DNA of 57,080 bases from Bacteroidota bacterium (GTDB taxonomy: Bacteria > Bacteroidota > Bacteroidia > Bacteroidales > Prolixibacteraceae): NCBI GenBank assembly GCA_029265715.1, contig JAJUGZ010000015.1:1-57080 (forward strand). The letters are read 5' to 3'. Every line of letters starts with the position of its first letter. Position 1 is the stretch's first letter. The notes under the pieces are model-generated. The model worked only from the letters and a program-made list of their open reading frames with translations, searched no databases and was not told where the DNA came from. This document shows, piece after piece, positions 33,133 to 41,136 of this stretch. A program made the position numbers and the translations under genes.

Positions 33133-34100
33133 TAGCGGGCCATATACATCTCCGGCTCCTGAAAGCCCCTCAAAAATTCGTCGATTTTCATTCGTTTCTT
33201 TCCTGAAATCTGGATATCGGTAACCGAAAGCCATCCATTTTTACAAGCCACTTTCAGGTACTTTTTCCCATCACTCCGGATTGTACCGGGTTTTGCGTCA
33301 ACATCGGCAAGCTCCTTGTCTGCAAAAAATAATTTGGCTGAATGGACCTGTTTGTTCCCGACATGTTCCAGCTCGGTCCAAGCAGTCGGATACGGAGACA
33401 AGCCTCGAATCAGGTTCCTGATTGAATCCACGTCTTTGCTCCAGTCAATCCGGCAATCATCTTTAAAAATCTTCGGGGCATGTTTAATCTCGCCGGTAAT
33501 TATATCAGCCTGATCAATAGGCGAAACATTCCCCTCGGCCAGGGCATCCACCGTTTTCAGGACCAGTTTGGCCCCCATGAGCATCAACCGGTCGTGAATG
33601 TCGCCAACCGTATCGTTTTCGGCTATCGTTATTGTTTCCTGAAACAGAATTTTGCCGGTATCTATTTCATGGGCCAGCAGGAACGTGGTTACTCCGGTTA
33701 CGGTTTCGCCATTGATCACAGCCCAGTTCAGTGGCGCAGCGCCCCGATAGTGGGGCAATAGCGATGCATGAAGATTAAACGTCCCAAGCCGGGGCATGCT
33801 CCAAACCACTTCGGGCAACATCCGGAATGCCACCACCACCTGCAAATCGGCTTGGAGCGAGGAGAGTTCTGACAAAAATTCCGGGTTTTTCAGTTTTTCA
33901 GGCTGAAGTATATGCAAGCCCTTTTGTACGGCATACGTTTTTACGGCCGACTCGCTCAACTGCCGCCCCCGTCCAGCCGGTTTATCAGGCGCTGTTATAA
34001 CTCCGACAACATGGTACCCGTTTTCAATAAGCGCTTTCAGGCTTTCAACTGCAAAATCGGGTGTTCCCATAAATACAATCCGAAGATCTTTCCCCTGCAT
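33132..34100 (-). CDS. fmt: Methionyl-tRNA formyltransferase
   Basis: Formylates initiator Met-tRNA with 10-formyl-tetrahydrofolate. The 322-residue protein has the N-terminal M-G-T-P-D-F-A-V-E-S-L, the catalytic region N-L-H-A-S-L-L-P-H-Y-R-G-A-A-P, and a C-terminal OB-fold. Normal length. A TATCTTTG -7 element at 34124-34117 on the minus strand, just after the upstream terminator, gives it its own promoter. No def gene adjoins. Confidence 0.97.
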   Translation of the reverse strand: MQGKDLRIVFMGTPDFAVESLKALIENGYHVVGVITAPDKPAGRGRQLSESAVKTYAVQKGLHILQPEKLKNPEFLSELSSLQADLQVVVAFRMLPEVVWSMPRLGTFNLHASLLPHYRGAAPLNWAVINGETVTGVTTFLLAHEIDTGKILFQETITIAENDTVGDIHDRLMLMGAKLVLKTVDALAEGNVSPIDQADIITGEIKHAPKIFKDDCRIDWSKDVDSIRNLIRGLSPYPTAWTELEHVGNKQVHSAKLFFADKELADVDAKPGTIRSDGKKYLKVACKNGWLSVTDIQISGKKRMKIDEFLRGFQEPEMYMAR

Positions 34101-34116
34101 AGTTCGAATTTTCGAA

Positions 34117-34124
34117 CAAAGATA
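34117..34124 (-). promoter_or_regulatory. -7 element TATCTTTG of fmt
   Basis: Minus-strand match to TAnnTTTG, 16 bases upstream of the fmt start and right after a terminator hairpin. Confidence 0.5.
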
Positions 34125-34136
34125 TGGTCAATGCAG

Positions 34137-34171
34137 GCAAAAAAAAAGCCGGAGGTCAATTACTCCGACTT
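34137..34171 (-). terminator. Terminator overlapping the end of the DUF5522-like gene
   Basis: On the minus strand AAGTCGGAG (34171-34163) pairs with CTCCGGCTT (34154-34146), one G-U pair, followed by nine T. The stem uses the last three codons of the gene. Confidence 0.8.
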
Positions 34172-34387
34172 ATATTTTAATTCGACATCTTTTCGAAGGA
34201 TCCGGTTTCCTTTTTGGGCTCTTGGTTCATACGGACAATGTTTGCACCCATTCGAGCAACAATATCCCCGCTTCACCAGGTAGTACTCGGTCATTACCCG
34301 ATAACCATCTTTGGTCAGATAATAATCGGTCCCCTCTTTTAGTTCATCGCCCGATCCTGAACCAAACAGATGATCAAACATTCCCAT
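34160..34387 (-). CDS. DUF5522-like Cys-rich small protein
   Basis: A 75-residue protein whose core is Y-Y-L-V-K-R-G-Y-C-C-S-N-G-C-K-H-C-P-Y, four cysteines and a histidine that probably bind zinc or an iron-sulphur cluster. This matches the small DUF5522 family of Bacteroidota and Proteobacteria, function unknown. The ATG at 34387 (MGMFDHLFG) is preferred over a longer frame that would overlap the PadR gene. It is 25 bases downstream of padR and cotranscribed with it. Confidence 0.75.
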   Translation of the reverse strand: MGMFDHLFGSGSGDELKEGTDYYLTKDGYRVMTEYYLVKRGYCCSNGCKHCPYEPRAQKGNRILRKDVELKYKSE

Positions 34388-34412
34388 TTTAACCGCCAAC
34401 AACCAGATTTCC

Positions 34413-34739
34413 TTATTTCCAAAGCTTAGCGAAAACGGCCTGTACAATGTACCATTCTTCTTTTTCGCGGGCTAATTCCTGCCTCCCGGCTTCATTAATC
34501 GAATAGTACTTGCGGGGACGTTGCTGGTCTTCCATCTTCCAGTAGGATTTTATACAGCCACTTAGTTCAAGTTTCTTCAGGACCGGGTAAATGCTACCCT
34601 CTTTCCAATGAATTTTATCATCAGATAATTCCTTAACACGTTGAATGATCTCATAGCCATAGGTATCGCCATTCGATAAAATCGACAAAATGATTGGGTT
34701 TGCCGAAGCCCCTACTAATTCTTTTGAAATTTTTTCCAT
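34413..34739 (-). CDS. PadR-family transcriptional regulator
   Basis: A 108-residue winged-helix regulator: I-L-S-I-L-S-N-G-D-T-Y-G-Y-E-I at helix 1-2, E-G-S-I-Y-P-V-L-K-K-L-E in the recognition helix, and R-K-Y-Y-S-I-N-E-A-G in the wing. PadR proteins repress genes for phenolic-acid or drug efflux, or respond to cell-envelope stress; the short (PadR-s1) form dimerises through a C-terminal helix. No transporter lies beside it, so the target is probably elsewhere or itself. The 228-base gap upstream has no gene. Confidence 0.88.
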   Translation of the reverse strand: MEKISKELVGASANPIILSILSNGDTYGYEIIQRVKELSDDKIHWKEGSIYPVLKKLELSGCIKSYWKMEDQQRPRKYYSINEAGRQELAREKEEWYIVQAVFAKLWK

Positions 34740-34967
34740 TCCTTTAAAGTTTACAAGCTCTTACATTTAAACTCAATAACGAAACTTCCAAAACTACTTA
34801 AAAGTTTTCAGATTTTTCAAGTTACAAAAAAGTTTCTAAAGAACTACACCAGAATAACTTCAACCAACGCCGGCTCACTTAAAAATATGCCCCCAATAAG
34901 GTAACCCAATTGGATTCGTAAACCCCGGTCATAAAAAAGGCCGGCAAAATGCCGGCCCTATAAAAAT

Positions 34968-36191
34968 CTATTCGTATTTAAACCGCTGTAAGAAATGTCC
35001 CATCCGGTCCCTTTTCGTTTTCATATACTTTTGATTGTATTTATTGGGCTCGACCTCGATGGTCACAACCTCCGAGACCTTCAGCCCATAAGCTTCCAAC
35101 CCAACCCGTTTTTTCGGATTGTTGGTCATCAAGCGCATGTTTTTGACGCCAAGGCTGCGCAATATCTGGGCGCCAACGCCATAATCCCGTTCATCGGCAT
35201 TAAACCCAAGATGAATATTGGCATCGACGGTATCCAAGCCTTCTTCCTGAAGTTTGTACGCGGCTATTTTATTCAGTAATCCGATTCCGCGGCCTTCCTG
35301 CGCCAAATAGACAAGTACCCCCCGCCCTTCTTTTTCAATCATATCCAGGGCCCGTTCCAGTTGTTCGCCGCACTCACAGCGTAACGAGCCAAAAATATCG
35401 CCGGTCATGCAGGAAGAATGAACCCGGACAAGGATTGGTTCGTCGGCTTCCCATTCTCCTTTAATTAAAGCAATGTGTTCGGCGCCGTTCGATTTCTGTT
35501 TAAACGGGATTACTTTAAACTTACCATGTTTGGTTGGCAGTTTCACTTCCTCTCCCCTGATAATCAAACTTTCAGTCTGTAACCGAAACGCAATAAGATC
35601 TTTAATTGTGATAATTTTCAGGTTAAACTGGTTTGCTAATTCGACCAACTCGGGCAAGCGGGCCATCGTCCCATCATCGTTCATGATTTCAATCAGAACG
35701 CCAGCCGGATGTAAACCGGCCATGCGCGCCAGATCAACGGCAGCCTCGGTATGACCGGCACGTCTTAATACGCCACGGCTCCGGGCCCGCAAGGGGAAAA
35801 TATGCCCCGGACGACCCAACTCTTCAGGCTTTGTTTTCGGATTCGCCAACGCATTCAGGGTTTTGGCGCGATCGCTTGCCGAAATTCCGGTGGTACAACC
35901 ATATCCAAGCAGATCAACCGAGACGGTGAACGGGGTTTCGTGTGATGAGGTATTTTTACCTACCATCATTTCCAGTTCCAGTTCATCACAGCGCTCTTCT
36001 GTAAGTGGGGCACACATAAGTCCCCGTCCGTAACGGGCCATGAAATTGACCATTTCCGGAGTCACCAGCTCTGCCGCAGCAATGAAATCGCCTTCATTTT
36101 CACGATCTTCGTCATCAACCACAATCACGATTTCGCCCTGCTTGATTGCTTCTACAGCTTCAGGAATGGTATTAAGTTTAAATTCTGCCAT
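34968..36191 (-). CDS. ribBA: Bifunctional DHBP synthase / GTP cyclohydrolase II
   Basis: Makes both precursors of riboflavin. The N-terminal RibB domain (about 1-200) has [11 protein letters not shown] and [10 protein letters not shown]. The C-terminal RibA domain (about 205-407) has the zinc cysteines in [16 protein letters not shown], and Q-E-G-R-G-I-G-L. Both active sites look complete. 407 residues from the ATG at 36191; six more codons are open upstream. Last gene of a run with two glycosyltransferases and an LptF/G permease. No FMN riboswitch in the 57-base gap upstream. Confidence 0.97.
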   Translation of the reverse strand: MAEFKLNTIPEAVEAIKQGEIVIVVDDEDRENEGDFIAAAELVTPEMVNFMARYGRGLMCAPLTEERCDELELEMMVGKNTSSHETPFTVSVDLLGYGCTTGISASDRAKTLNALANPKTKPEELGRPGHIFPLRARSRGVLRRAGHTEAAVDLARMAGLHPAGVLIEIMNDDGTMARLPELVELANQFNLKIITIKDLIAFRLQTESLIIRGEEVKLPTKHGKFKVIPFKQKSNGAEHIALIKGEWEADEPILVRVHSSCMTGDIFGSLRCECGEQLERALDMIEKEGRGVLVYLAQEGRGIGLLNKIAAYKLQEEGLDTVDANIHLGFNADERDYGVGAQILRSLGVKNMRLMTNNPKKRVGLEAYGLKVSEVVTIEVEPNKYNQKYMKTKRDRMGHFLQRFKYE

Positions 36192-36248
36192 TGTATTAAT
36201 TTTCAACAACGATTATAGGAAAGCAAAAATACAAAATTTATCAGTGCA

Positions 36249-37454
36249 TTACCCGTTGCGCTTAGCCTTTTCCCAAAGTACCGATTGGTTGCCATTCAGA
36301 AACCGGAAAAAGCCTTTAACCATGGCATAATTCATCGCAACAAAATAAAATGGAGTATATAAAAGCCGGACCCGGGATGGACGATCCTGGGTGAAATAAC
36401 CAACAATCGCTAATAAATAAATCCCCATCTGCAAACAGAATGCAAGCGCATACCAAACAAACAGACGACCCGGGGCCTGCCACACCACAAGATAAGCCGA
36501 CGAAACAAACAGGCTGACTAAAGCCAGCGGAGCCAATGTCCAGCGAAGCACCTTGTGTGAAAAATACTGAAAAAACAACCGGAACCTGAAAAACGGATTA
36601 AGCAATTTTTTAAGCCGGCATAACGATTGGTAACAGCCCGCGGCAATCCGGACCTTGCGTTTTAACTCTTCCCTGACATTTGATGAGCCATGCTCTGATG
36701 CAACAGCCGATGGTTCATAAGCCACGCGATAGCCCAGCTGTGCCACCCGCATCGAAATCATAAAATCATCAAGCAACGTATCGGGTTCTGTTGGCCGGAA
36801 CAATTCGCGCCGCACGGCAAACAGTTCGCCGGTAGCGCCAATGGTACTGTAAAATTCATAATCCAGCCGTTTCAACCAAGATTCAATTTTCCAGTAAAGT
36901 CCCTCGCCAACAGCGGCAACCGGCTGGTTGGCATCCTGAAAAAACTGTTTTTCGCCGGCCACGCACCCAACCTCCGGATCCTGAAAATGACGGACAACAG
37001 CCCGGACCGAATTTACGGAAAGCAAGGTATTGGCGTCGCTAAACATCAGGATTGGCGAGGCAGTAAATGCCACACCCCGGTTCATGGCCTCGATCTTCCC
37101 GCTACGACGGGGATTGTGCAGCAAGGTGACCTCCGGATAAGCTTCAACCAACTCCGGAGTCCCATCATCAGACCCATCGTTGACCCAAATAATTTTCAAC
37201 TTTTCCCGGGGATAATCAAGCGACAAAGAGTTCCGGATCTTTGCATCGACATACGCTTTTTCGTTATAAGCCGCAATGATCAAACTTACTTCAGGCAGGT
37301 CGCGATCTCCGGGGGCTAAAAGCAATTTGCGGGGAACAAACACCTGTTTGATCTTAAGAAAAAGCCATAACAATAACCCATACCCAACAAATGTGTACAA
37401 AATGATTAATCCGGAGAACCAGAAAATTATTTCTGCGACAGAACCCACAGGCAA
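36249..37454 (-). CDS. Membrane glycosyltransferase, family 2
   Basis: A 401-residue GT2 enzyme of the cellulose/hyaluronan-synthase type: an N-terminal helix ([11 protein letters not shown]), GT-A domain (about 55-285) with [22 protein letters not shown] and D-D-F-M-I-S-M-R, then three or four C-terminal helices. The usual Q-x-x-R-W reads R-I-A-A-G-C-Y here. It probably extends a surface polysaccharide. The frame has no early ATG; it begins at TTG 37454 or GTG 37448, after a stop at 37466. Cotranscribed with the GT4 gene upstream. Confidence 0.8.
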   Translation of the reverse strand: MPVGSVAEIIFWFSGLIILYTFVGYGLLLWLFLKIKQVFVPRKLLLAPGDRDLPEVSLIIAAYNEKAYVDAKIRNSLSLDYPREKLKIIWVNDGSDDGTPELVEAYPEVTLLHNPRRSGKIEAMNRGVAFTASPILMFSDANTLLSVNSVRAVVRHFQDPEVGCVAGEKQFFQDANQPVAAVGEGLYWKIESWLKRLDYEFYSTIGATGELFAVRRELFRPTEPDTLLDDFMISMRVAQLGYRVAYEPSAVASEHGSSNVREELKRKVRIAAGCYQSLCRLKKLLNPFFRFRLFFQYFSHKVLRWTLAPLALVSLFVSSAYLVVWQAPGRLFVWYALAFCLQMGIYLLAIVGYFTQDRPSRVRLLYTPFYFVAMNYAMVKGFFRFLNGNQSVLWEKAKRNG

Positions 37455-37463
37455 GTTTCTTTT

Positions 37464-38672
37464 CTATTTTAAACTGATCTGCTTTTTATAGAAATCGACC
37501 AATGCACCAGCTTGTCTCAGGTTGTCGTACCGTTCCTGGATGAACTCGATAGCATTGCGTCCAATCCGGTCGAATAAAACCCGGTCCTCGATCAGCCGCG
37601 AAACCGAACCAACAAACTGATCAACATCATTGGCGATCATGATATTATTTCCTTTTTCAGTCGGGATACCTTCCGTACCGATAGTGGTAGTAACAATGGG
37701 TTTCCCTAAAGCCATACCTTCGATAATCTTGATCCGCATGCCACTTCCGGAAAAAAGCGGGACCACCATAATGGCTTTCGAGTTCATAAACTCGTAGGCA
37801 TCGTTTATCTCTCCAAGGTACTCGATTTGAGACGATTTGAATTTTCGTTCCAGCCAATCCGGGGCATTGCGCCCTGCCAGATAAAATTTCAGATCAGGAT
37901 ATTTTTCTTTCAATAACGGCCAACATTTATCGAGAAACCAGATAAGCCCTTCCTGGTTCGGGGCCCAATCCAAGGCCCCGATATGAAACACCGATGGATA
38001 TTCCAGTTTCTTCGCTTTGGGCACCAGCGATGAAAAATCGACACCGGTTTGCGAAGTGTGGCGTGGTTTTTTATTCCCCAACGAATCGAGGATCCCGCCA
38101 TCCCGGTCGGTAATCGGAACCAGTACGTCATACTTGTTCAGGTAACTGATCTCGAAGCGTTTTATTCTTTCTGCCAGGTTTTTCAGATACCACTGTTTGG
38201 TCCCGGTAGCCAGTTTGGCAGTTCTGGTCCAGATCTCATATTCAATATTGTGCGATCGGTAAGCAACCAATGCCGACGAATATTTCCGGATTATCGGAAT
38301 ATATGGACAGAGGTAAAGCCCCTCAAGCTGAATGACATCGAATGTCTTTTCCTTTAACAAACCGGCCAGCCGGTGAGAAAAATTATCATCGATGAACCGC
38401 TCGGCATTATAAGGCAAGCGGGAAAAAACCAGGTTCAGCAAAGCGCCAATCTTCGAAATCGGGGCATCTACATCAACCATCCGAAAGTCGACACTGTTTC
38501 GGAACGAATCGGGGACCTCATCCAGACTAACATGATGCTTGGCCGTATTCATTGCCAGCACGGTTACTTCGTGGCCCAACAGGGCAAACCCTTTGGTCAT
38601 ATTTAAACAGGCAATGGCTCCTCCGTCTTTTGGGGGCCACGGCACTTTATTCATTACCTGAAGAATGCGCAT
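37464..38672 (-). CDS. Glycosyltransferase, family 4 (GT-B fold)
   Basis: A 402-residue GT-B enzyme. The N-terminus M-R-I-L-Q-V-M-N-K-V-P-W-P-P-K-D-G-G-A shows the acceptor-domain Gly-rich loop, and the C-terminal donor domain has F-H-I-G-A-L-D-W-A-P-N and the E-x7-E-type region (I-I-E-G-M-A-L-G-K-P-I-V-T-T). Likely part of exopolysaccharide or lipid-linked glycan synthesis, donor unknown. It overlaps the permease gene by 26 bases, which is unusually long and implies tight coupling. Confidence 0.85.
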   Translation of the reverse strand: MRILQVMNKVPWPPKDGGAIACLNMTKGFALLGHEVTVLAMNTAKHHVSLDEVPDSFRNSVDFRMVDVDAPISKIGALLNLVFSRLPYNAERFIDDNFSHRLAGLLKEKTFDVIQLEGLYLCPYIPIIRKYSSALVAYRSHNIEYEIWTRTAKLATGTKQWYLKNLAERIKRFEISYLNKYDVLVPITDRDGGILDSLGNKKPRHTSQTGVDFSSLVPKAKKLEYPSVFHIGALDWAPNQEGLIWFLDKCWPLLKEKYPDLKFYLAGRNAPDWLERKFKSSQIEYLGEINDAYEFMNSKAIMVVPLFSGSGMRIKIIEGMALGKPIVTTTIGTEGIPTEKGNNIMIANDVDQFVGSVSRLIEDRVLFDRIGRNAIEFIQERYDNLRQAGALVDFYKKQISLK

Positions 38673-40143
38673 CAGCGTGTTTTTTGTTCCGTTTCACAAA
38701 TCCAGTCAACCGTTTAAAGAATAATTGATAGCTTTCAAGATTCATAATTCCCGAATCGGTTGCAGCTTTATAAGTCAGAAAAATACCTAAAGGCAAAAAC
38801 AGTAACGAGGAAAACCACATGCCTTTAAACATGGTCCAGACATCTTCCCTGGCAAATTTTTCGCCGGAAATAGATACCATGTAATAAGCAATAAACATCA
38901 GGATGGATACAACCACCGGCATTCCAAGTCCTCCTCTTCGAATGATGGCACCCAATGGGGCTCCGATGAAAAAGAAAATAAGACAGGCAAACGAAAGGGT
39001 AAACTTTCTGTGCCACTCCATTCCGTACTTATTAATGAGCTTTTTTCGTCCATATAGATCGGCCATTTGCTGATTTATCAAATGCGAATTGGCCGTGGCA
39101 TCGCTGATCGCCTGGCGTAATAAATCCTGTTTCCCCCAGGAATCAAGCGAAGCATACGCGGCATCCACATCAATCAAGGTGTCTGGCCTGATGACAGGCA
39201 TTTTCCTCAACGAATCGGTCGGATTGGCCAACGCAATGGCCTGCCTGTTAATATCCGGGGAATAATTTGTTGAGGCGATGAAACGCCATATCCGCGAACG
39301 GTAATCAACATACAACGAGTCTTCCTGCTTTTTAAGCAAAACCATATCCATCATGCGGTAGCTATTTTGGAACATGCTTTCATCGGAACGGTTAAACTCA
39401 AAATCTTTCATACTGATATTAATCTCTTCGCGCTGAAAATGTTCCCGGCGGAAGGGGAAACGCCTGTTTTTAGAACGAGGCCCATCCTCTTTGGTTTCAT
39501 TGTATGTATTCCCGCTGTAAAGGGTCAATGTCATATACTTTTTATCCGGGGTAAGTTTCATCATGCCCGAATCGGCAACTGTTACATTTATGTTCCCGGC
39601 ATTATCCGAGTGATCATAGATCATTAAATCGTACAGCATTCCGTTTTTCCCCTTTTCCCCCACTTTAATGCTGTAATTTTCCATGTCGTTGGCAAAAACT
39701 CCTTCCTGAATGACCATCTCAGGTTTCTGTTGTTTTACACTCCAAAGTAGCGTTGTGGCTTTCAGGTTGGCTTTAGGTAAAATATTGTTGGAGAAATAAA
39801 AAGCAAGGATAGTGATTCCGATTGCAACGATCATCAGGGGGCGCATAATCCGGAACAACGAAATGCCTGAAGCTTTCATGGCCACCAGCTCATAATTTTC
39901 GCCCAGGCTCCCGAATGTCATGATGGATGAAAGCAGCATGGCCAGCGGGAAAGCCAGCGGGACCAGTCCAAATGAGGCATATACCAGCAACTCGGCAATA
40001 ATGTTCCATTCCAGGCCTTTCCCCACCATGTCATCGATGTATTTCCAAAGAAACTGCATCAGCAAGACGAAAACACAGATAAAAAAGGTCATCAGGAACG
40101 GACCAATAAAGCTCTTTATAATAAACCAATGTAATCGCTTCAT
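38647..40143 (-). CDS. LptF/LptG-family permease (YjgP/YjgQ)
   Basis: A 498-residue inner-membrane protein of the lipopolysaccharide export complex. Helices at about 12-35, 55-80 and 100-120 are followed by a large periplasmic domain (about 130-350, beta-jellyroll like) and three more helices near 370-460. M-K-R-L-H-W-F-I-I-K-S-F and L-L-S-S-I-M-T-F-G-S-L-G-E-N-Y-E-L-V-A-M-K-A-S-G-I-S are family hallmarks. LptF and LptG cannot be told apart here. The preceding GTG at 40146 is possible, but ATG 40143 fits the family. Co-location with ribBA is common in Bacteroidota; the two glycosyltransferases lie between them here. Confidence 0.88.
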   Translation of the reverse strand: MKRLHWFIIKSFIGPFLMTFFICVFVLLMQFLWKYIDDMVGKGLEWNIIAELLVYASFGLVPLAFPLAMLLSSIMTFGSLGENYELVAMKASGISLFRIMRPLMIVAIGITILAFYFSNNILPKANLKATTLLWSVKQQKPEMVIQEGVFANDMENYSIKVGEKGKNGMLYDLMIYDHSDNAGNINVTVADSGMMKLTPDKKYMTLTLYSGNTYNETKEDGPRSKNRRFPFRREHFQREEINISMKDFEFNRSDESMFQNSYRMMDMVLLKKQEDSLYVDYRSRIWRFIASTNYSPDINRQAIALANPTDSLRKMPVIRPDTLIDVDAAYASLDSWGKQDLLRQAISDATANSHLINQQMADLYGRKKLINKYGMEWHRKFTLSFACLIFFFIGAPLGAIIRRGGLGMPVVVSILMFIAYYMVSISGEKFAREDVWTMFKGMWFSSLLFLPLGIFLTYKAATDSGIMNLESYQLFFKRLTGFVKRNKKHADAHSSGNE

Positions 40144-40455
40144 CACTTTTCACAAGTAAATATCATTCTTAATTTATTGAACATCAGAAAACGTACTTAT
40201 GAAACTCACATGCCGGGGAGCTGTCACTTTGTACAAATCTGCATGTCCTTATCTACCAACACGTTAACAGCCAAATCCGTGGAATGATTGTTTCTTTAAA
40301 ACAAGCCAACCTTTGGCAGACTGGGTTTCCATTTCAGTGTTCACTATTTCCAAGCCCCCAAACCGGCATTGCAAGAACACCGGGCACAACAAAGCCTTGT
40401 ATTCAGAACGAATACAAAACTACGCTATTTTAAAGAATTTAAAAGTGAAAAAAGA
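40144..40455. other. 312-base gap between lptF/G and the START-like gene
   Basis: No coding frame of note. It contains a minus-strand -7 match TAGTTTTG (40422-40415), candidate promoter for the lptF/G run, leaving a leader near 270 bases. A short segment (40191-40215, GTACTTATGAAACTC) resembles 30327-30345 in the other intergenic region, but too briefly to call a repeat. Confidence 0.35.
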
Positions 40456-40839
40456 TTAAGAGCCTAAAACATGCTTGAGGTCTGCAACCTGTGTATTCCA
40501 AAGCTCCTTGGTTTCTTCAATTTCGTCAGCTTCTGCGAAATCGATAATTATCAGCGAAACATCACCGGTTAATTCATCCTGGGTGATCCGGAATTCGAAG
40601 TAGTAGTCATCATCCTCATCGCTCAGCCAATTAAAACGTACCATTCGTCCGTCTTTGGCTAACGACATCTCGGCTTGCTGTTCGGCATCACCCCATATAA
40701 ATGTAAACTTTTTGCCTTTCACGTTCACATCATCGGCAAACCATTCAGACAGGCCGGAAGCTGTGCTCAACCGATCGTACAAAACCTTCGGCGAGCAATT
40801 AATCAAATACTCCAGTTGAAATTTCGTTTTTTCGGCCAT
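40456..40839 (-). CDS. START-like/AHSA1-type ligand-binding domain protein
   Basis: A 127-residue single-domain protein of the SRPBCC/START superfamily, in the Bacteroidota group related to Aha1 C-terminal (AHSA1) proteins: Y-L-I-N-C-S-P-K-V-L-Y-D-R-L-S-T at the start, L-S-E-W-F-A-D-D-V, and a long C-terminal helix (L-W-N-T-Q-V-A-D-L-K-H-V-L). It should form a helix-grip cavity for a hydrophobic ligand. The function is unknown. Strongly acidic. It stands alone between the lptF/G promoter and the tRNA gene. Confidence 0.78.
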   Translation of the reverse strand: MAEKTKFQLEYLINCSPKVLYDRLSTASGLSEWFADDVNVKGKKFTFIWGDAEQQAEMSLAKDGRMVRFNWLSDEDDDYYFEFRITQDELTGDVSLIIIDFAEADEIEETKELWNTQVADLKHVLGS

Positions 40840-40958
40840 GCGATTTAGTTTTCCGCAATATATACATTAAAAAACAAAATAACAAAGCGGGTAAAACCGT
40901 CGGAATTATTTTTCCTGAAAAAATTTCGCCCGGAGCGTCGGGCGATCAAATAAAACGC

Positions 40959-41001
40959 TATATTTGCAACCGCAAAAAAGGGAACAAACTTTCTAATTTT
41001 G
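40959..41001 (+). promoter_or_regulatory. Two -7 elements upstream of tRNA-Met
   Basis: TATATTTG at 40959-40966 and TAATTTTG at 40994-41001 both match TAnnTTTG. The second is 18 bases from the tRNA 5' end and would start transcription about ten bases upstream of it. Confidence 0.5.
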
Positions 41002-41019
41002 CAACGTTCAAGCAATCAT

Positions 41020-41093
41020 GGCGAGGTAGCTCAGCTGGTTAGAGCGCATGATTCATAATCATGAGGTCGCCGGATCATGCCCGGCTCTCGCTA
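41020..41093 (+). tRNA. tRNA-Met (CAT), elongator type
   Basis: A complete 74-base cloverleaf. Acceptor 41020-41026 pairs with 41086-41092 (first and last pairs G-U); D-arm GCTC/GAGC; anticodon stem CATGA/TCATG with loop TTCATAA and anticodon CAT (41054-41056); T-arm GCCGG/CCGGC. 3' CCA is not encoded. It lacks the unpaired 1-72 and the three G-C pairs of an initiator. tRNA-Ile2 with lysidine also has CAT and is not fully excluded. The T-loop reads ATCATGC, so positions 54 and 58 are A and T, reversed from the usual T54-A58. Confidence 0.92.
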
Positions 41094-41094
41094 C

Positions 41095-41136
41095 AAACAG
41101 AAAAAGGGAGGCGTTTTCGTCTCCCTTTTTCTGTTT
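41095..41136. terminator. Bidirectional terminator after tRNA-Met and murF-alr
   Basis: AAACAGAAAAAGGGAG (41095-41110) and CTCCCTTTTTCTGTTT (41121-41136), a perfect 16-bp stem with a ten-base loop. It starts two bases after the tRNA and ends just before the murF-alr stop. Confidence 0.9.

Noticed and set aside
36192-36248. FMN riboswitch before ribBA
   Set aside because: The gap of 57 bases is too short and has no RFN-element motifs.
40191-40215. Third copy of the 30-kb intergenic repeat
   Set aside because: Only about 18 bases resemble 30327-30345 and neither the outer stem nor the inner hairpin is present.
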